64,000 nucleotides of DNA from Pseudomonas floridensis (GTDB taxonomy: Bacteria; Pseudomonadota; Gammaproteobacteria; Pseudomonadales; Pseudomonadaceae), in assembly GCF_002087235.1 (NCBI RefSeq), contig NZ_MUIO01000044.1, positions 28,547 to 92,546 on the forward strand. The letters run 5' to 3'. Position numbers and translations under genes: made by a program. Below are positions 37,301 to 46,180 of this stretch, piece by piece. How positions within the stretch are numbered: the first letter of the stretch is position 1; each line of letters starts with the position of its first letter. The notes beneath the pieces were generated by a model. It was not told the origin of the DNA. It made no database searches and saw only the letters and a list, made by a program, of their open reading frames with translations.

Positions 37301-38002
37301 TCAGGATTTTCTGAGGGTGCGCTGCTCGATGCGTTTTTCGAAGGTGCCTTGAATCACCCGGTCCACATAGATGCCTGGCGTATGAATCTGGGTGGGCAAC
37401 AGCACGCCGGGCTCGACGATTTCTTCGACCTCGACCACGGTGATCCTGCCCGCGGTGGCGACGACCGGATTGAAATTCTGTGCGGTATGACGATAGATCA
37501 CGTTACCGAAGTGGTCGGCTTTCCAGCCTTTGATCAACGCGAAATCACCGGTGATGGCCTCTTCGAGAATCACATTGCGGCCATTGAACTGCCGGGTTTC
37601 CTTGCCTTCGGCGACCGGCGTACCGTAACCGGTGGCGGTGTAGAACGCCGGAATGCCGGCACCGCCCGCGCGTAGTTTTTCAGCCAGGGTGCCTTGCGGG
37701 GTGAGTTCGACTTCCAGTTCGCCGCTCAGCAACTGGCGTTCGAACAGCGCGTTTTCACCCACATAGGAAGAAATCATTTTTCGGATCTGGCGGTCTTCGA
37801 GCAGGATGCCCAGGCCAAAGCCATCGACGCCGCAGTTGTTGGAGACCACCGTCAGGCCCCTGATCCCCATGCGCTTGATCTGTGCGATCAGATTTTCCGG
37901 GATGCCGCACAGGCCAAAGCCCCCGCATAGCACGGTCATGTTGTCGGTCAGCCCGGCGAGGGCCTCTTCGTAAGTCGCCACTCGCTTGTCGAGTCCAGCC
38001 AT
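37301..38002 (-). CDS. scoA: 3-oxoacid CoA-transferase subunit A
   Basis: A 233-residue alpha subunit: [20 protein letters not shown] is the glycine-rich CoA-binding loop, followed by [16 protein letters not shown] and [20 protein letters not shown]. First gene of the sco operon, divergent from a LysR regulator 126 bp away, which probably activates it. Confidence 0.94.
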   Translation of the reverse strand: MAGLDKRVATYEEALAGLTDNMTVLCGGFGLCGIPENLIAQIKRMGIRGLTVVSNNCGVDGFGLGILLEDRQIRKMISSYVGENALFERQLLSGELEVELTPQGTLAEKLRAGGAGIPAFYTATGYGTPVAEGKETRQFNGRNVILEEAITGDFALIKGWKADHFGNVIYRHTAQNFNPVVATAGRITVVEVEEIVEPGVLLPTQIHTPGIYVDRVIQGTFEKRIEQRTLRKS

Positions 38003-38128
38003 GATGATCCGCCTTTTATAGTTGTGACCGGCAGGTGCTGCCGAAGGATCGTGTTGCCTGCATCTTCTCTCGATGTCAGTGATTTGTTAATTTTGTTTTT
38101 CTGATCGATTGATAAGAAAGATAAATAT

Positions 38129-39022
38129 ATGAACGTCAAGCAACTACGCGCTTTTCTGGCCGTGGCGCAGTATCTGAGTTTTGCTCAGGCGGGGGAACGC
38201 TTGCACCTGTCGCAACCGGCCTTGAGTCTGGCGATCAAAAGCCTGGAGGAAGACCTCGGTGGTCAACTGCTGACGCGCACCACACGCAATGTCAGCCTGA
38301 CGCCGGAAGGCGAGACGCTGCTGCCGTTGGCGCGACAGTTACTGGCTGACTGGGACAACACCGAGGAATTGCTGCGTCAGCGCTTCACGTTGCAGATGGG
38401 TCGGGTCTCCATCGCCGCCATGCCCTCGTTCGCCGGCAACCTGTTACCCACTGCACTGAAGATTTTTCGGGGTCGCTACCCACGGGTCAACGTTGCCGTG
38501 CATGACGTGATCAACGAGCAGGTCCTGGAAATGGTGCGCCATCGTCGCGTCGAACTGGGAATCGGTTTCGAGCCCGAGTCGAGCAACGCGCTGTCCTTTA
38601 CGCCGTTCTACCAGGATCGCTTCGTTGCCGTGGTGGCCGCCGATTCGCCACTGGCCGGGCGCGTCCAAGTGTCCTGGGCCGAGTTGCTGCGTGAGGATTT
38701 CATTGCCCTGCAGCGGCCGTCGGCCGTGCGTCTGCTGTTGGAACAGGCCATCGCGTCGGGGCACGGCAAACTGTCAGTGGCCTTCGAAAGTCACCAACTG
38801 TCCACTGTCGGGCGCATGGTCGCCAATGGTCTGGGGGTGAGTGCGGTGCCTTCGTTGTGTATCGAACAGATGCAGGAGCTTGGCGCACGTTGTGTGCCGC
38901 TGGTGGAACCGTGCATCGAGCGGCGTATCGGGCTGATGATGCTGGCCGATCACAAGCTGTCGGCGGCGGCGCAGGCGTTGCGTGAAGTGTTGATCGAGCA
39001 TGCCCGCGCGCAGGCGTCGTGA
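38129..39022 (+). CDS. LysR-family transcriptional regulator
   Basis: A 297-residue LysR protein. The N-terminal HTH (LRAFLAVAQYLSFAQAGERL, LSQPALSLAIKSLEEDLGGQLL) is followed by the periplasmic-binding-like effector domain (GRVSIAAMPSFAGNLLPTAL, VELGIGFEPE, LGVSAVPSLCIEQM). Divergence from scoA with a short AT-rich spacer (TTAATTTTGTTTTTCTGATC) is the classic layout for control of the neighbouring catabolic genes. Effector, perhaps acetoacetate or 3-hydroxybutyrate, is inferred. Confidence 0.9.
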   Translation: MNVKQLRAFLAVAQYLSFAQAGERLHLSQPALSLAIKSLEEDLGGQLLTRTTRNVSLTPEGETLLPLARQLLADWDNTEELLRQRFTLQMGRVSIAAMPSFAGNLLPTALKIFRGRYPRVNVAVHDVINEQVLEMVRHRRVELGIGFEPESSNALSFTPFYQDRFVAVVAADSPLAGRVQVSWAELLREDFIALQRPSAVRLLLEQAIASGHGKLSVAFESHQLSTVGRMVANGLGVSAVPSLCIEQMQELGARCVPLVEPCIERRIGLMMLADHKLSAAAQALREVLIEHARAQAS

Positions 39023-39120
39023 AAGTCGATAGCCACTATCACCTCGGTTGATTTTTGCCATGGCAGGGCGGGGCGTAACCTTGCTTCATTCCCGAAATGA
39101 AGCCAGTCTGGAGGCCCATC

Positions 39121-39402
39121 ATGAACCAAATGCTCGCCCTTGCTCTCGTCCTGTCATTCACCGTAGCGCTGGTCTCCGGTTGCTCCACTCATCACGCTGT
39201 CGAGCTGCGTCCCTACACGGTCGAAGAGAGTCATCAACTGGCGCTGGAAGATCTGAACCGTCGCGGTCTGTCCTTCGATGAATACCAGGCTCGCAAGGCA
39301 CAACTGCTGGCAGACCCGCAGATCCAGCAGGCTCGTGAATTCGACAGCCAGGGCGAAATCAGTGTTGATCGTGGTGCGTTGAGTCAGAGCCCACAAGGTT
39401 AA
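39121..39402 (+). CDS. Small predicted lipoprotein
   Basis: A 93-residue protein. The N-terminus has a hydrophobic signal and a lipobox ending at Cys21 (ALVSGCS). The mature part is short, charged and helical (YTVEESHQLALEDLNRRGLS, YQARKAQLLADPQIQQ), resembling small SHOCT-like or stress lipoproteins, but I do not recognise the family with confidence. The chosen ATG follows GGAGG; an upstream ATG would extend it by 8 residues. Confidence 0.7.
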   Translation: MNQMLALALVLSFTVALVSGCSTHHAVELRPYTVEESHQLALEDLNRRGLSFDEYQARKAQLLADPQIQQAREFDSQGEISVDRGALSQSPQG

Positions 39403-39526
39403 CAGTCGTTACAAAGTCGCGTTTTCAGAAAACTGTACTGTCGATATTTTCCGTCAACTGTCCATGTGTTTCCTGTCGGTCCTTCGATAGGGTGGGTGCC
39501 CGACTCACAGACACCTGGATCGCTGC

Positions 39527-40135
39527 ATGTCGTTTTCCCTGGATCTACTGCTGGCCTTTTCGCTCTTTGCGTTCGTCACCTCGGTGACCCCTGGCCCGAA
39601 CAACATGATGTTGCTGGCTTCCGGCGTCAATTTCGGCTTCGGCCGCACGCTGCCGCACATGATGGGCATCAGCATCGGTTTTTTCGTTCTGGTGTTGGCG
39701 GTGGGGTTTGGTCTGGGCAGCGTCTTCAAGGCCTGGCCGCTTCTCTATACGCTGTTGCGCTACCTGGGTGCCGCCTACTTGCTGTATCTGGCCTGGAAAA
39801 TCGCCACGTCCGGCCCTGCGTCCGATTCGACTGAACGTCGCGGCGAACCACTGAGCTTTATGAGCGCCGCCCTGTTTCAGTGGGTCAATCCCAAGGCATG
39901 GATCATGGCGATCGGCGCGATCAGTACTTACACGCCGATGCAGGGTTACTTCACCAACGTGGTGATCATTTCTGCGGTGTTTGCCCTGATCAACCTTCCA
40001 AGCGTGGGCATCTGGGCCGGATTCGGCAGCCTGCTGCGCAACGTGCTGCGTGATCCGCTCGGGCTGCGGATCTTCAATGGCGTGATGGCGGCATTGCTGG
40101 TTGCTTCGCTGTATCCGCTGATCATCGAACACTGA
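39527..40135 (+). CDS. LysE/RhtB-family amino acid exporter
   Basis: A 202-residue six-helix membrane protein: TSVTPGPNNMMLLASGVNFG is the family hallmark, followed by MMGISIGFFVLVLAVGFGLG and LFQWVNPKAWIMAIGAIS. Such carriers export homoserine, lysine or related amino acids. Single gene; substrate not determined by sequence. Confidence 0.88.
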   Translation: MSFSLDLLLAFSLFAFVTSVTPGPNNMMLLASGVNFGFGRTLPHMMGISIGFFVLVLAVGFGLGSVFKAWPLLYTLLRYLGAAYLLYLAWKIATSGPASDSTERRGEPLSFMSAALFQWVNPKAWIMAIGAISTYTPMQGYFTNVVIISAVFALINLPSVGIWAGFGSLLRNVLRDPLGLRIFNGVMAALLVASLYPLIIEH

Positions 40136-40175
40136 TCGGACTGCGGCGGTTTGTGCCTGCGATCAGGTCACCAGC

Positions 40176-40757
40176 CTACAACGCCAACTGCAAATGCCCG
40201 CCAGCGTCCTTGTGCCGTGCCTGCAACCTGCGCTGCAGGCCTAGATAGAAATGTTCCAGACCCTCATGCAGGCGTTCGGTGAGGATTTCGTCCAGCGTGC
40301 CGCCTTCTTCGTTGTCGCCATAACTGATCTGCGTATCGATGGCGAAAATGCCGTGCAGCACTTCCTGGGATTTGAGCGCGGACAGCACGGGTTTCAGCGC
40401 GTAATCGACCGCCAGCATGTGGGCGATGCTGCCGCCGGTCGCCAGTGGCAACACGACCTTGCCGTGCAGGGCGCGTTCGGGCAGCAGGTCGAGCAGGGTT
40501 TTCAGGGCACCGGAAAAAGACGCCTTGTACACCGGCGTACCGATCAACAGCCCGTCGGCCTGCCGGACGGCTTCGACGAAGTCCAGCACTTGCGGGCTGT
40601 CGAACTTCGCGAACAACAGGTCTTCAGCATTGAAATCCCGGATGCGCAGGGTGGTGACTTCGACACCGTGGTTCTGCAGCCAGCGACTGGCGTGGGCCAG
40701 CACAACGCCGGAACGGGATTTGGGAGAGGGACTGCCTGACAGTGACACAACGAGCAT
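40176..40757 (-). CDS. ssuE: NAD(P)H-dependent FMN reductase of the SsuE/MsuE type
   Basis: About 193 residues of flavodoxin-like fold: [20 protein letters not shown] for the phosphate loop, [20 protein letters not shown] and [20 protein letters not shown]. It supplies FMNH2 to sulfonate monooxygenases. The ATG at 40757 follows AAGGAATTCC; the longer upstream frame shows no family features. No ssu monooxygenase or transporter is adjacent, so it may serve msuD at 20.8 kb. Confidence 0.86.
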   Translation of the reverse strand: MLVVSLSGSPSPKSRSGVVLAHASRWLQNHGVEVTTLRIRDFNAEDLLFAKFDSPQVLDFVEAVRQADGLLIGTPVYKASFSGALKTLLDLLPERALHGKVVLPLATGGSIAHMLAVDYALKPVLSALKSQEVLHGIFAIDTQISYGDNEEGGTLDEILTERLHEGLEHFYLGLQRRLQARHKDAGGHLQLAL

Positions 40758-41016
40758 TCTGGAATTCCTTGCGATAAGCGTAAGCCTGTAAAGCAGCATG
40801 TGTGCCAGACCGCGTCGTTCTGTAAGGCGCCCGTAAAGACGGCACTTGCGGCTGTTCATCGGAAAGACCGGAACTGCGACGACTGCTGAAAACCGCCTCA
40901 ACTGTTGAATCGCTGTTGCTGTGGCAACATCTGACAGACAGTCGAATGGCGGACAAAAAAATCCCCGCAACGGCGGTTGCAGGGAAAAGGGGTTGCAGCG
41001 GCAGGAAACGGGAAGG
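40758..41016. other. Intergenic region between ssuE and the polysaccharide operon
   Basis: About 260 bp. It holds the operon terminator near 40955-40984 and should hold the ssuE promoter. No further structure was recognised. Confidence 0.4.
40955..40984 (-). terminator. Rho-independent terminator of the polysaccharide operon
   Basis: On the minus strand CCCTGCAAC pairs with GTTGCGGGG (one mismatch) over a short loop and continues into ATTTTTTT. It lies just after the wza-like stop and marks the end of the 17-kb operon. Confidence 0.88.
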
Positions 41017-42105
41017 TCAGTTGCGGAAGGCGGCGCCGGTCTGAACCACGCTGGCCGAGCCGAGCAACTGACTGATGAAGCGGCTCCATCGAGTGATGTT
41101 GGCAGGACCGACGAACACGACGTCCTGAGCCTTGAGTTCGAACTGTCCGGCCAGCAGATAGGCGGTGGGTTTCTTGGCGTTCAGGTGGTACACGGTCGAG
41201 GTCGCATTGGCGAAGTTTTCCGCGCCACGAATCACGTAGACCGCATCGCCATCGGCGCTGTCCGGACTCAGCCCGCCGGAATTGCCCAAGGCTTCGAGCA
41301 GGGTCACGCTGGTGGTGGCGAAAGAAATCACCTGTGGGTTACGCACCTCGCCCAGTACATAGATCTTGTTCTTGGAGTTGCTGTTGAGGTGCAGGTAATC
41401 GCCATCCTTAAGAAAGATCTTGCTCAACTGCGAGCCCTTGCGGTTGAGCGAATCGATGTCGATCAGGTAGTCACGGCCGTCGCGCCTCAGAGTCAGCCCT
41501 GCCAGGTTGGCGTCGGTCAGGTCGATGCCGGCCACACTGATTGCCTGCACCAGACTCAGCGGAATATTGGTGATCGACTGCGGGCCAGGGCTTTTGAACG
41601 AGCCTGACAACAGGATGCGCTGGCTGTTGTAGCGCAGCACTTTCACATCGACCTTGACCTCGGTGTATTGCGGCGCGAGGCCCATGCGCAGTTGTTCGCG
41701 AATCTGGCTGACAGTTTTGCCACCCGCGCGGATCCTGCCGACGTAGGGGAAGAACAGCGTGCCATCGCTCAGCACCTCGCGCGTGTTGGCATCCAGTTGG
41801 TCCTGCGAGCCGGGCGCGGTCAGTTCGGGGTGTTCGAACACCGTCACCAGCAGCGTGTCACCCGGTCCGACCACATATTCCGGGGTCTTGTAGTTCAGCA
41901 GCTCGGGCGGCAGCGCTCGGGCATCCGCGGCGATGTTCTGCTGCTGTTGCTGCAGGCTTTTGGGGGTGATGTCGACCAATTGCGCCTTGGGTTCGTCGGG
42001 ATCACTGGCCGTGACATCACCGGGCGTCATGTGTTGGCCGGGAGCAAATACGCATCCCTGCAGAATCAGGCTGGATAGCAGCAGGACAACCAGGCTTCGC
42101 TTCAT
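41017..42105 (-). CDS. wza: Polysaccharide export lipoprotein (Wza type)
   Basis: About 362 residues. A lipoprotein signal ends at Cys18 ([10 protein letters not shown]). The poly-export domain follows ([38 protein letters not shown]) and then SLBB repeats ([37 protein letters not shown]). It forms the outer-membrane exit channel for the polymer. The ATG at 42105 follows GAAGGA. Last gene of the operon, after a 164-bp gap to the initiating transferase, which may contain a second promoter. Confidence 0.93.
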   Translation of the reverse strand: MKRSLVVLLLSSLILQGCVFAPGQHMTPGDVTASDPDEPKAQLVDITPKSLQQQQQNIAADARALPPELLNYKTPEYVVGPGDTLLVTVFEHPELTAPGSQDQLDANTREVLSDGTLFFPYVGRIRAGGKTVSQIREQLRMGLAPQYTEVKVDVKVLRYNSQRILLSGSFKSPGPQSITNIPLSLVQAISVAGIDLTDANLAGLTLRRDGRDYLIDIDSLNRKGSQLSKIFLKDGDYLHLNSNSKNKIYVLGEVRNPQVISFATTSVTLLEALGNSGGLSPDSADGDAVYVIRGAENFANATSTVYHLNAKKPTAYLLAGQFELKAQDVVFVGPANITRWSRFISQLLGSASVVQTGAAFRN

Positions 42106-42269
42106 ATGAGTATTCCTTCGTGACGGTGCGCCTTGCACCTGAATGATTTCGTTACGTCCATTTCCACCACCGGCAGCGACACCGGTCCACGTCGTGACAG
42201 TTTTCAGCGCGCGCACATACCTCCCTCCGGGCAAAGGCTGCCGGAGCCATCGTCTAGTCAATGAAAGGC

Positions 42270-43679
42270 TCAGAAGGCGTTCTTGTTGAAGAAGCCCTTG
42301 AACAGCGTCAGCAGAATGATTTTGAGATCCAGCCAGATCGACCAGTGCTCGATGTATTCCAGGTCGAACTCGACCCGTTTGCGCATCTTGTCCAGCGTGT
42401 CGGTTTCGCCACGCCAGCCGTTGATCTGTGCCCAGCCGGTGATACCCGGCTTGACCTTGTGCCGCAGCATGTAGCCGCTGACCTGCTTGCGGTATTGCTC
42501 GTTGTGCGCCACCGCATGGGGGCGCGGGCCGACGATGGACATGTCGCCACGCAGCACGTTGAAGAACTGTGGCAGTTCATCCAGTGAGGTGCGGCGCAGG
42601 AACGCGCCCAGCGGCGTGACCCGCGTATCGTTACGGGTGGCCTGGCGCACCACGTCACCGTTCTCCTGGACATTCATGCTGCGAAACTTCCAGACCATGA
42701 TCGGCCTGCCGTCCAGTCCGTAACGTCGCTGACGAAACAGCACCGGGCCTGGCGAGGTCAGCTTGATGGCCAGCGCGATGAGCAACAGCGGTACGGCGAT
42801 CAACAGCAGAATCAGGCTGGACAGCAGAATGTCCTCGGCACGCTTGACCACGCTCCAGGCACCGTCCATGGGCGAGTCGAAAATGCTGATGCTCGCCAGT
42901 CCGTTGATGCTCTCGCTGCGCGCATGCAGCAACTCGAACATGAACACGTCGGGAATCAGGTACACCGATGCGGTGGTGTCGCTGAGGCCGGTAATCAACT
43001 CGCGCAAGTGCGGCTCGGCGCTGAACGCCAGGGTGATGTACACCTTGTCGATCCGGCCCTGGCGTGCGTCTTCGATCAACTGCTCGAGATCGCCCAGTAC
43101 CGGAGGGCGTCGCGCTATGGCAGCCAGGTCCATCTGTTGCGGGTTGGAGTCGTAGAACCCGAGCAGATTCAGCCCCATCCAGGGCGCGCTGGAGATCGAT
43201 TGCGCGAGCCGCTCGCCGACCTGGCCTGTGCCCACGATCGCCACGCGCCGGGTATTGAAGCCATGACGGCGCAGACTGTGCAGCAGCAGACGGATCAGCA
43301 GGCGGTAGCCGCACAGCACCGCCAGCACCAGCGCGAACCAGGTCATCTGCGCATTGTCGGCAATCTGGTTGCGGTCGAGCAACAGGTAGTCCACCGACAA
43401 CAGAATGACGAAGGTCAGTGCCCAGTAATTGAAGACTTTGGTCAGCTCGCGCAGGATGCGCTCGCCGCGCCATGAGCCGTAAAGCTGGTGGTACTCGCCG
43501 ACCCAGTGAAACACCAGCACTGCCAGAATGATGTGCAGCCAGGCGTCGGTGCTGTCCAGCATCGCCAGTCGGCTCTGCCAATAGCCGATCAGGACGATGA
43601 CCGCCAGGTCCAGCAAGCGATGGGCCACCGACAGCGCTGACTGATGGGCATGAAGAATGCCGCGAACGGAGGTGCGCAT
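42270..43679 (-). CDS. wcaJ: Undecaprenyl-phosphate hexose-1-phosphate transferase (WcaJ type)
   Basis: A 469-residue initiating enzyme that puts the first sugar phosphate on undecaprenyl phosphate. N-terminal four-helix membrane part, a CoA-binding-like domain (RRVAIVGTGQVGERLAQSI), then the C-terminal bacterial sugar transferase domain (LTSPGPVLFRQRRYGLDGR, MVWKFRSMNV, DELPQFFNVLRGDMSIVGPRP, ITGWAQINGWRGETD). Probably glucose-1-phosphate is the donor, as in the EpsB/WcaJ group. It starts about 12 bp after the preceding GT4. Confidence 0.93.
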   Translation of the reverse strand: MRTSVRGILHAHQSALSVAHRLLDLAVIVLIGYWQSRLAMLDSTDAWLHIILAVLVFHWVGEYHQLYGSWRGERILRELTKVFNYWALTFVILLSVDYLLLDRNQIADNAQMTWFALVLAVLCGYRLLIRLLLHSLRRHGFNTRRVAIVGTGQVGERLAQSISSAPWMGLNLLGFYDSNPQQMDLAAIARRPPVLGDLEQLIEDARQGRIDKVYITLAFSAEPHLRELITGLSDTTASVYLIPDVFMFELLHARSESINGLASISIFDSPMDGAWSVVKRAEDILLSSLILLLIAVPLLLIALAIKLTSPGPVLFRQRRYGLDGRPIMVWKFRSMNVQENGDVVRQATRNDTRVTPLGAFLRRTSLDELPQFFNVLRGDMSIVGPRPHAVAHNEQYRKQVSGYMLRHKVKPGITGWAQINGWRGETDTLDKMRKRVEFDLEYIEHWSIWLDLKIILLTLFKGFFNKNAF

Positions 43680-43691
43680 GACAGTGCTCGC

Positions 43692-44912
43692 TCAAACGGA
43701 TTTGATGGGAACGACGCGGGACGGCAGCTCGCTTGTGATGCCGGGCGAGGGCTGGGGAACCCAGGGCTGCGCGGGCAGGCGTGAAAGCTGGACGGCGGCC
43801 AGACGGTTTTCCACGAACGTCCTGATTTCCTCCTCGAAGCGCGCGACCGAGAAGCGTTCGGCGTTGGCTCGACAGGCCTGCGCCGTGATCCGCGCCTGGG
43901 CGCTTTCGAATTCATTGACCGCCGCGATCAGCGATTCCACGGTCTGCTGCGGATAGAACACCCCGGTCGGCTGCGGGTGATCCAGGCCGCGCACGGTCTC
44001 CAGCACGCCGCCCTTGCCGAAGGCGATCACCGGTGTGCCGCAGGCCTGGGCCTCTACCGGACTGATGCCGAAATCCTCTTCGGCGGCGAACACGAATGCC
44101 TTCGCGGTGCGCATGTGTTCGATCAGGATTTCTGCCGCCTGGAAGCCCATCAGCGTGATGTTCGGTGCCCGGCTGGCGATGGCTTGAGCCTTGGCCAGAT
44201 CGGGACCGTCGCCGATCATGATCAGGCGCTTGTCCGGCATCGCAGCGAACGCCTCGACAATCATTGGCATGCGCTTGTAGGGCACCATGCGCGAGGCGGT
44301 GAAATAGAAGTCCTGACGGGCACCGTGTGCCGTGAATCCGAGGGTGTCGACCGGCGGATAAATCACTGTTGAATCACGCCGGTAAGCCTTGCAGATGCGG
44401 GCACCGATGAACCCTGAATTGGCGATGAAGGCGTCCACGCCTGCCGCAGTGCGCTGATCCCACAGGCGAATGTAATGCAGGATCAGCCGCGCCAGCTTGC
44501 CTTTGACACCGCGGTTCAGACCCGCTTCGCGCAGGTACTGATGTTGCAGATCCCAGGCGTAACGGATCGGCGAATGGATGTAGCTGATGTGCAGCTGATC
44601 CGGACCGCTCAGCACACCTTTGGCCACTGCGTGGCTGCTGCTGATGATCAGGTCGTAACCGGACAGGTCCAGTTGTTCGATGGCCAGCGGCATCAAGGGC
44701 AGATAGCGCTGATAGCGTTTTCTGGCGTTGGGCAGGTTCTGAATGAACGTGGTAGTGGCAACCTTGCCGTGCAGGTGAGCGCGGTCCTCATCGCTCATAA
44801 AGTCGATCACGGCAAACAGGTCTGCCTCGGGCCAGACATTGATCAGTGAAGCCAGCACACGCTCGGCACCGGCGTAGGTCACCAGCCAGTCGTGGACGAT
44901 AGCAATTCTCAT
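43692..44912 (-). CDS. Glycosyltransferase family 4, mannosyltransferase-like
   Basis: A 406-residue GT-B enzyme. It begins MRIAIVHDWLVTYAGAERVL, has ISYIHSPIRYAWDLQHQYLR and the C-terminal EX7E motif EDFGISPVEAQACGTPVIAF. Very close in pattern to WbaZ-type mannosyltransferases. It transfers a sugar from a nucleotide donor to the lipid-linked repeat at the cytoplasmic face. The acceptor and linkage are unknown. Confidence 0.88.
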   Translation of the reverse strand: MRIAIVHDWLVTYAGAERVLASLINVWPEADLFAVIDFMSDEDRAHLHGKVATTTFIQNLPNARKRYQRYLPLMPLAIEQLDLSGYDLIISSSHAVAKGVLSGPDQLHISYIHSPIRYAWDLQHQYLREAGLNRGVKGKLARLILHYIRLWDQRTAAGVDAFIANSGFIGARICKAYRRDSTVIYPPVDTLGFTAHGARQDFYFTASRMVPYKRMPMIVEAFAAMPDKRLIMIGDGPDLAKAQAIASRAPNITLMGFQAAEILIEHMRTAKAFVFAAEEDFGISPVEAQACGTPVIAFGKGGVLETVRGLDHPQPTGVFYPQQTVESLIAAVNEFESAQARITAQACRANAERFSVARFEEEIRTFVENRLAAVQLSRLPAQPWVPQPSPGITSELPSRVVPIKSV

Positions 44913-44985
44913 GGAGTTTCCTTGCTGTGTTCGCTCGCTCTACTGCAGGCGCGACAGGGCGCGTCTTGACGTTGCTGTTGTTGAT

Positions 44986-46101
44986 TCAGGGTTTGCTTGA
45001 AGAGGATTCGGGGCTGATGCGTTGTTTGCCGGGCAGGGCGGGTTCAGGTTCCAGCAATGCGTCGATGCGCTGCGAAAGGCGTTGCGCGGACAGTTGCCAG
45101 GAAAAGCGTTTGACGTTGTTGAGGCCATGCAGCCGCAAGGCATCGCGCAGGGGCGCGTCCACCAGAACCCGGTGCATCGCCGCCGCCATGTGGCTGACGT
45201 CCAGCGGATCGAAATACAGCGCGCTGGCCTGCAGTACTTCAGGGATCGAGGCGGCGTTGGCCGCCAGCACCGGGCAGCCACAGGCCTGGGCTTCCAGCGG
45301 CGGAATGCCGAACCCTTCATACAGTGACGGGAACACGAACGCGGTGGCTCTCTGGTACTGCTCGATCAGTTCGGCATCGCTGAGCCGGCCCAAAAAGCGG
45401 ATGCGCGGATCGCGACAGGCCAGCCGTTGCAGGTTCGGGTCGGCAAAGATGCCCGTTGCCGCGCCGACGATGTGCAGTTGCAGATCGTTGTGGTCACGCA
45501 GGCTGAGGAAGGCCTGGATCATGCGATTGAAGTTTTTGTGCGCCGCCGGCGAGGAGACGGCCAACAGGTATTTCGGTGCATCGGCGTGCACGTTGCGTGG
45601 CCGAAAGCTGTCGTTCACGGCGGCAGGCACGATCAGCACTTTGCTTTCGGGAAACCCGTAGAAGCGCGAGATCTCACCTCTGGAAAAACTGCTGCTGGTC
45701 ACCAGGGTCTTGATGCGCGACAGCAGGATCGGGGTAATGGTCCGGTAAGCCAGGCGGAACAATCGTGTGTAACTCTGCGGAAAGCGCACGTAATTAATGT
45801 CGTGATGGGTTGCAATCTGGTTGCGGTAAAACATAGGTCCAGTGCTGCTGATGGAGATCAGCAACGGGTTGTTTCGACGCCGCAGGTAGAGCGGCAGATC
45901 GATCTGCTCCCAGAGATGACCTTTGTTGTGACCGATGCACTGAACGTCCAGCGCCTTGGCACTCTCATGCAGTCGTATGCCGTGCGGCGCGACGAACACC
46001 AGATCGTTGCGCAGCTGTTTCAGTGCCATGCAGATCTGCTCTGCATAGCGCTGCACGCCGCTGACGTCCTGGGTGAGAAACCGTGAATTGATAAAGATCA
46101 T
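44986..46101 (-). CDS. Glycosyltransferase family 4
   Basis: About 371 residues, GT-B fold: MIFINSRFLTQDVSGVQRYAE at the N-terminus and EGFGIPPLEAQACGCPVLAAN as the donor-site EX7E motif near residue 280. I chose the ATG at 46101, about 8 nt after AGGA; an ATG at 46110 adds three residues. Part of the operon, upstream of the other GT4 by 73 bp. Confidence 0.87.
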   Translation of the reverse strand: MIFINSRFLTQDVSGVQRYAEQICMALKQLRNDLVFVAPHGIRLHESAKALDVQCIGHNKGHLWEQIDLPLYLRRRNNPLLISISSTGPMFYRNQIATHHDINYVRFPQSYTRLFRLAYRTITPILLSRIKTLVTSSSFSRGEISRFYGFPESKVLIVPAAVNDSFRPRNVHADAPKYLLAVSSPAAHKNFNRMIQAFLSLRDHNDLQLHIVGAATGIFADPNLQRLACRDPRIRFLGRLSDAELIEQYQRATAFVFPSLYEGFGIPPLEAQACGCPVLAANAASIPEVLQASALYFDPLDVSHMAAAMHRVLVDAPLRDALRLHGLNNVKRFSWQLSAQRLSQRIDALLEPEPALPGKQRISPESSSSKP

Positions 46102-46180
46102 CTCAAGCATCCTGCAAGGTCATGGTGATAGGTTGAATGCGGGGTGCTTTCAGGAGGTCTTCGGACCTCCGATCCCGTTC

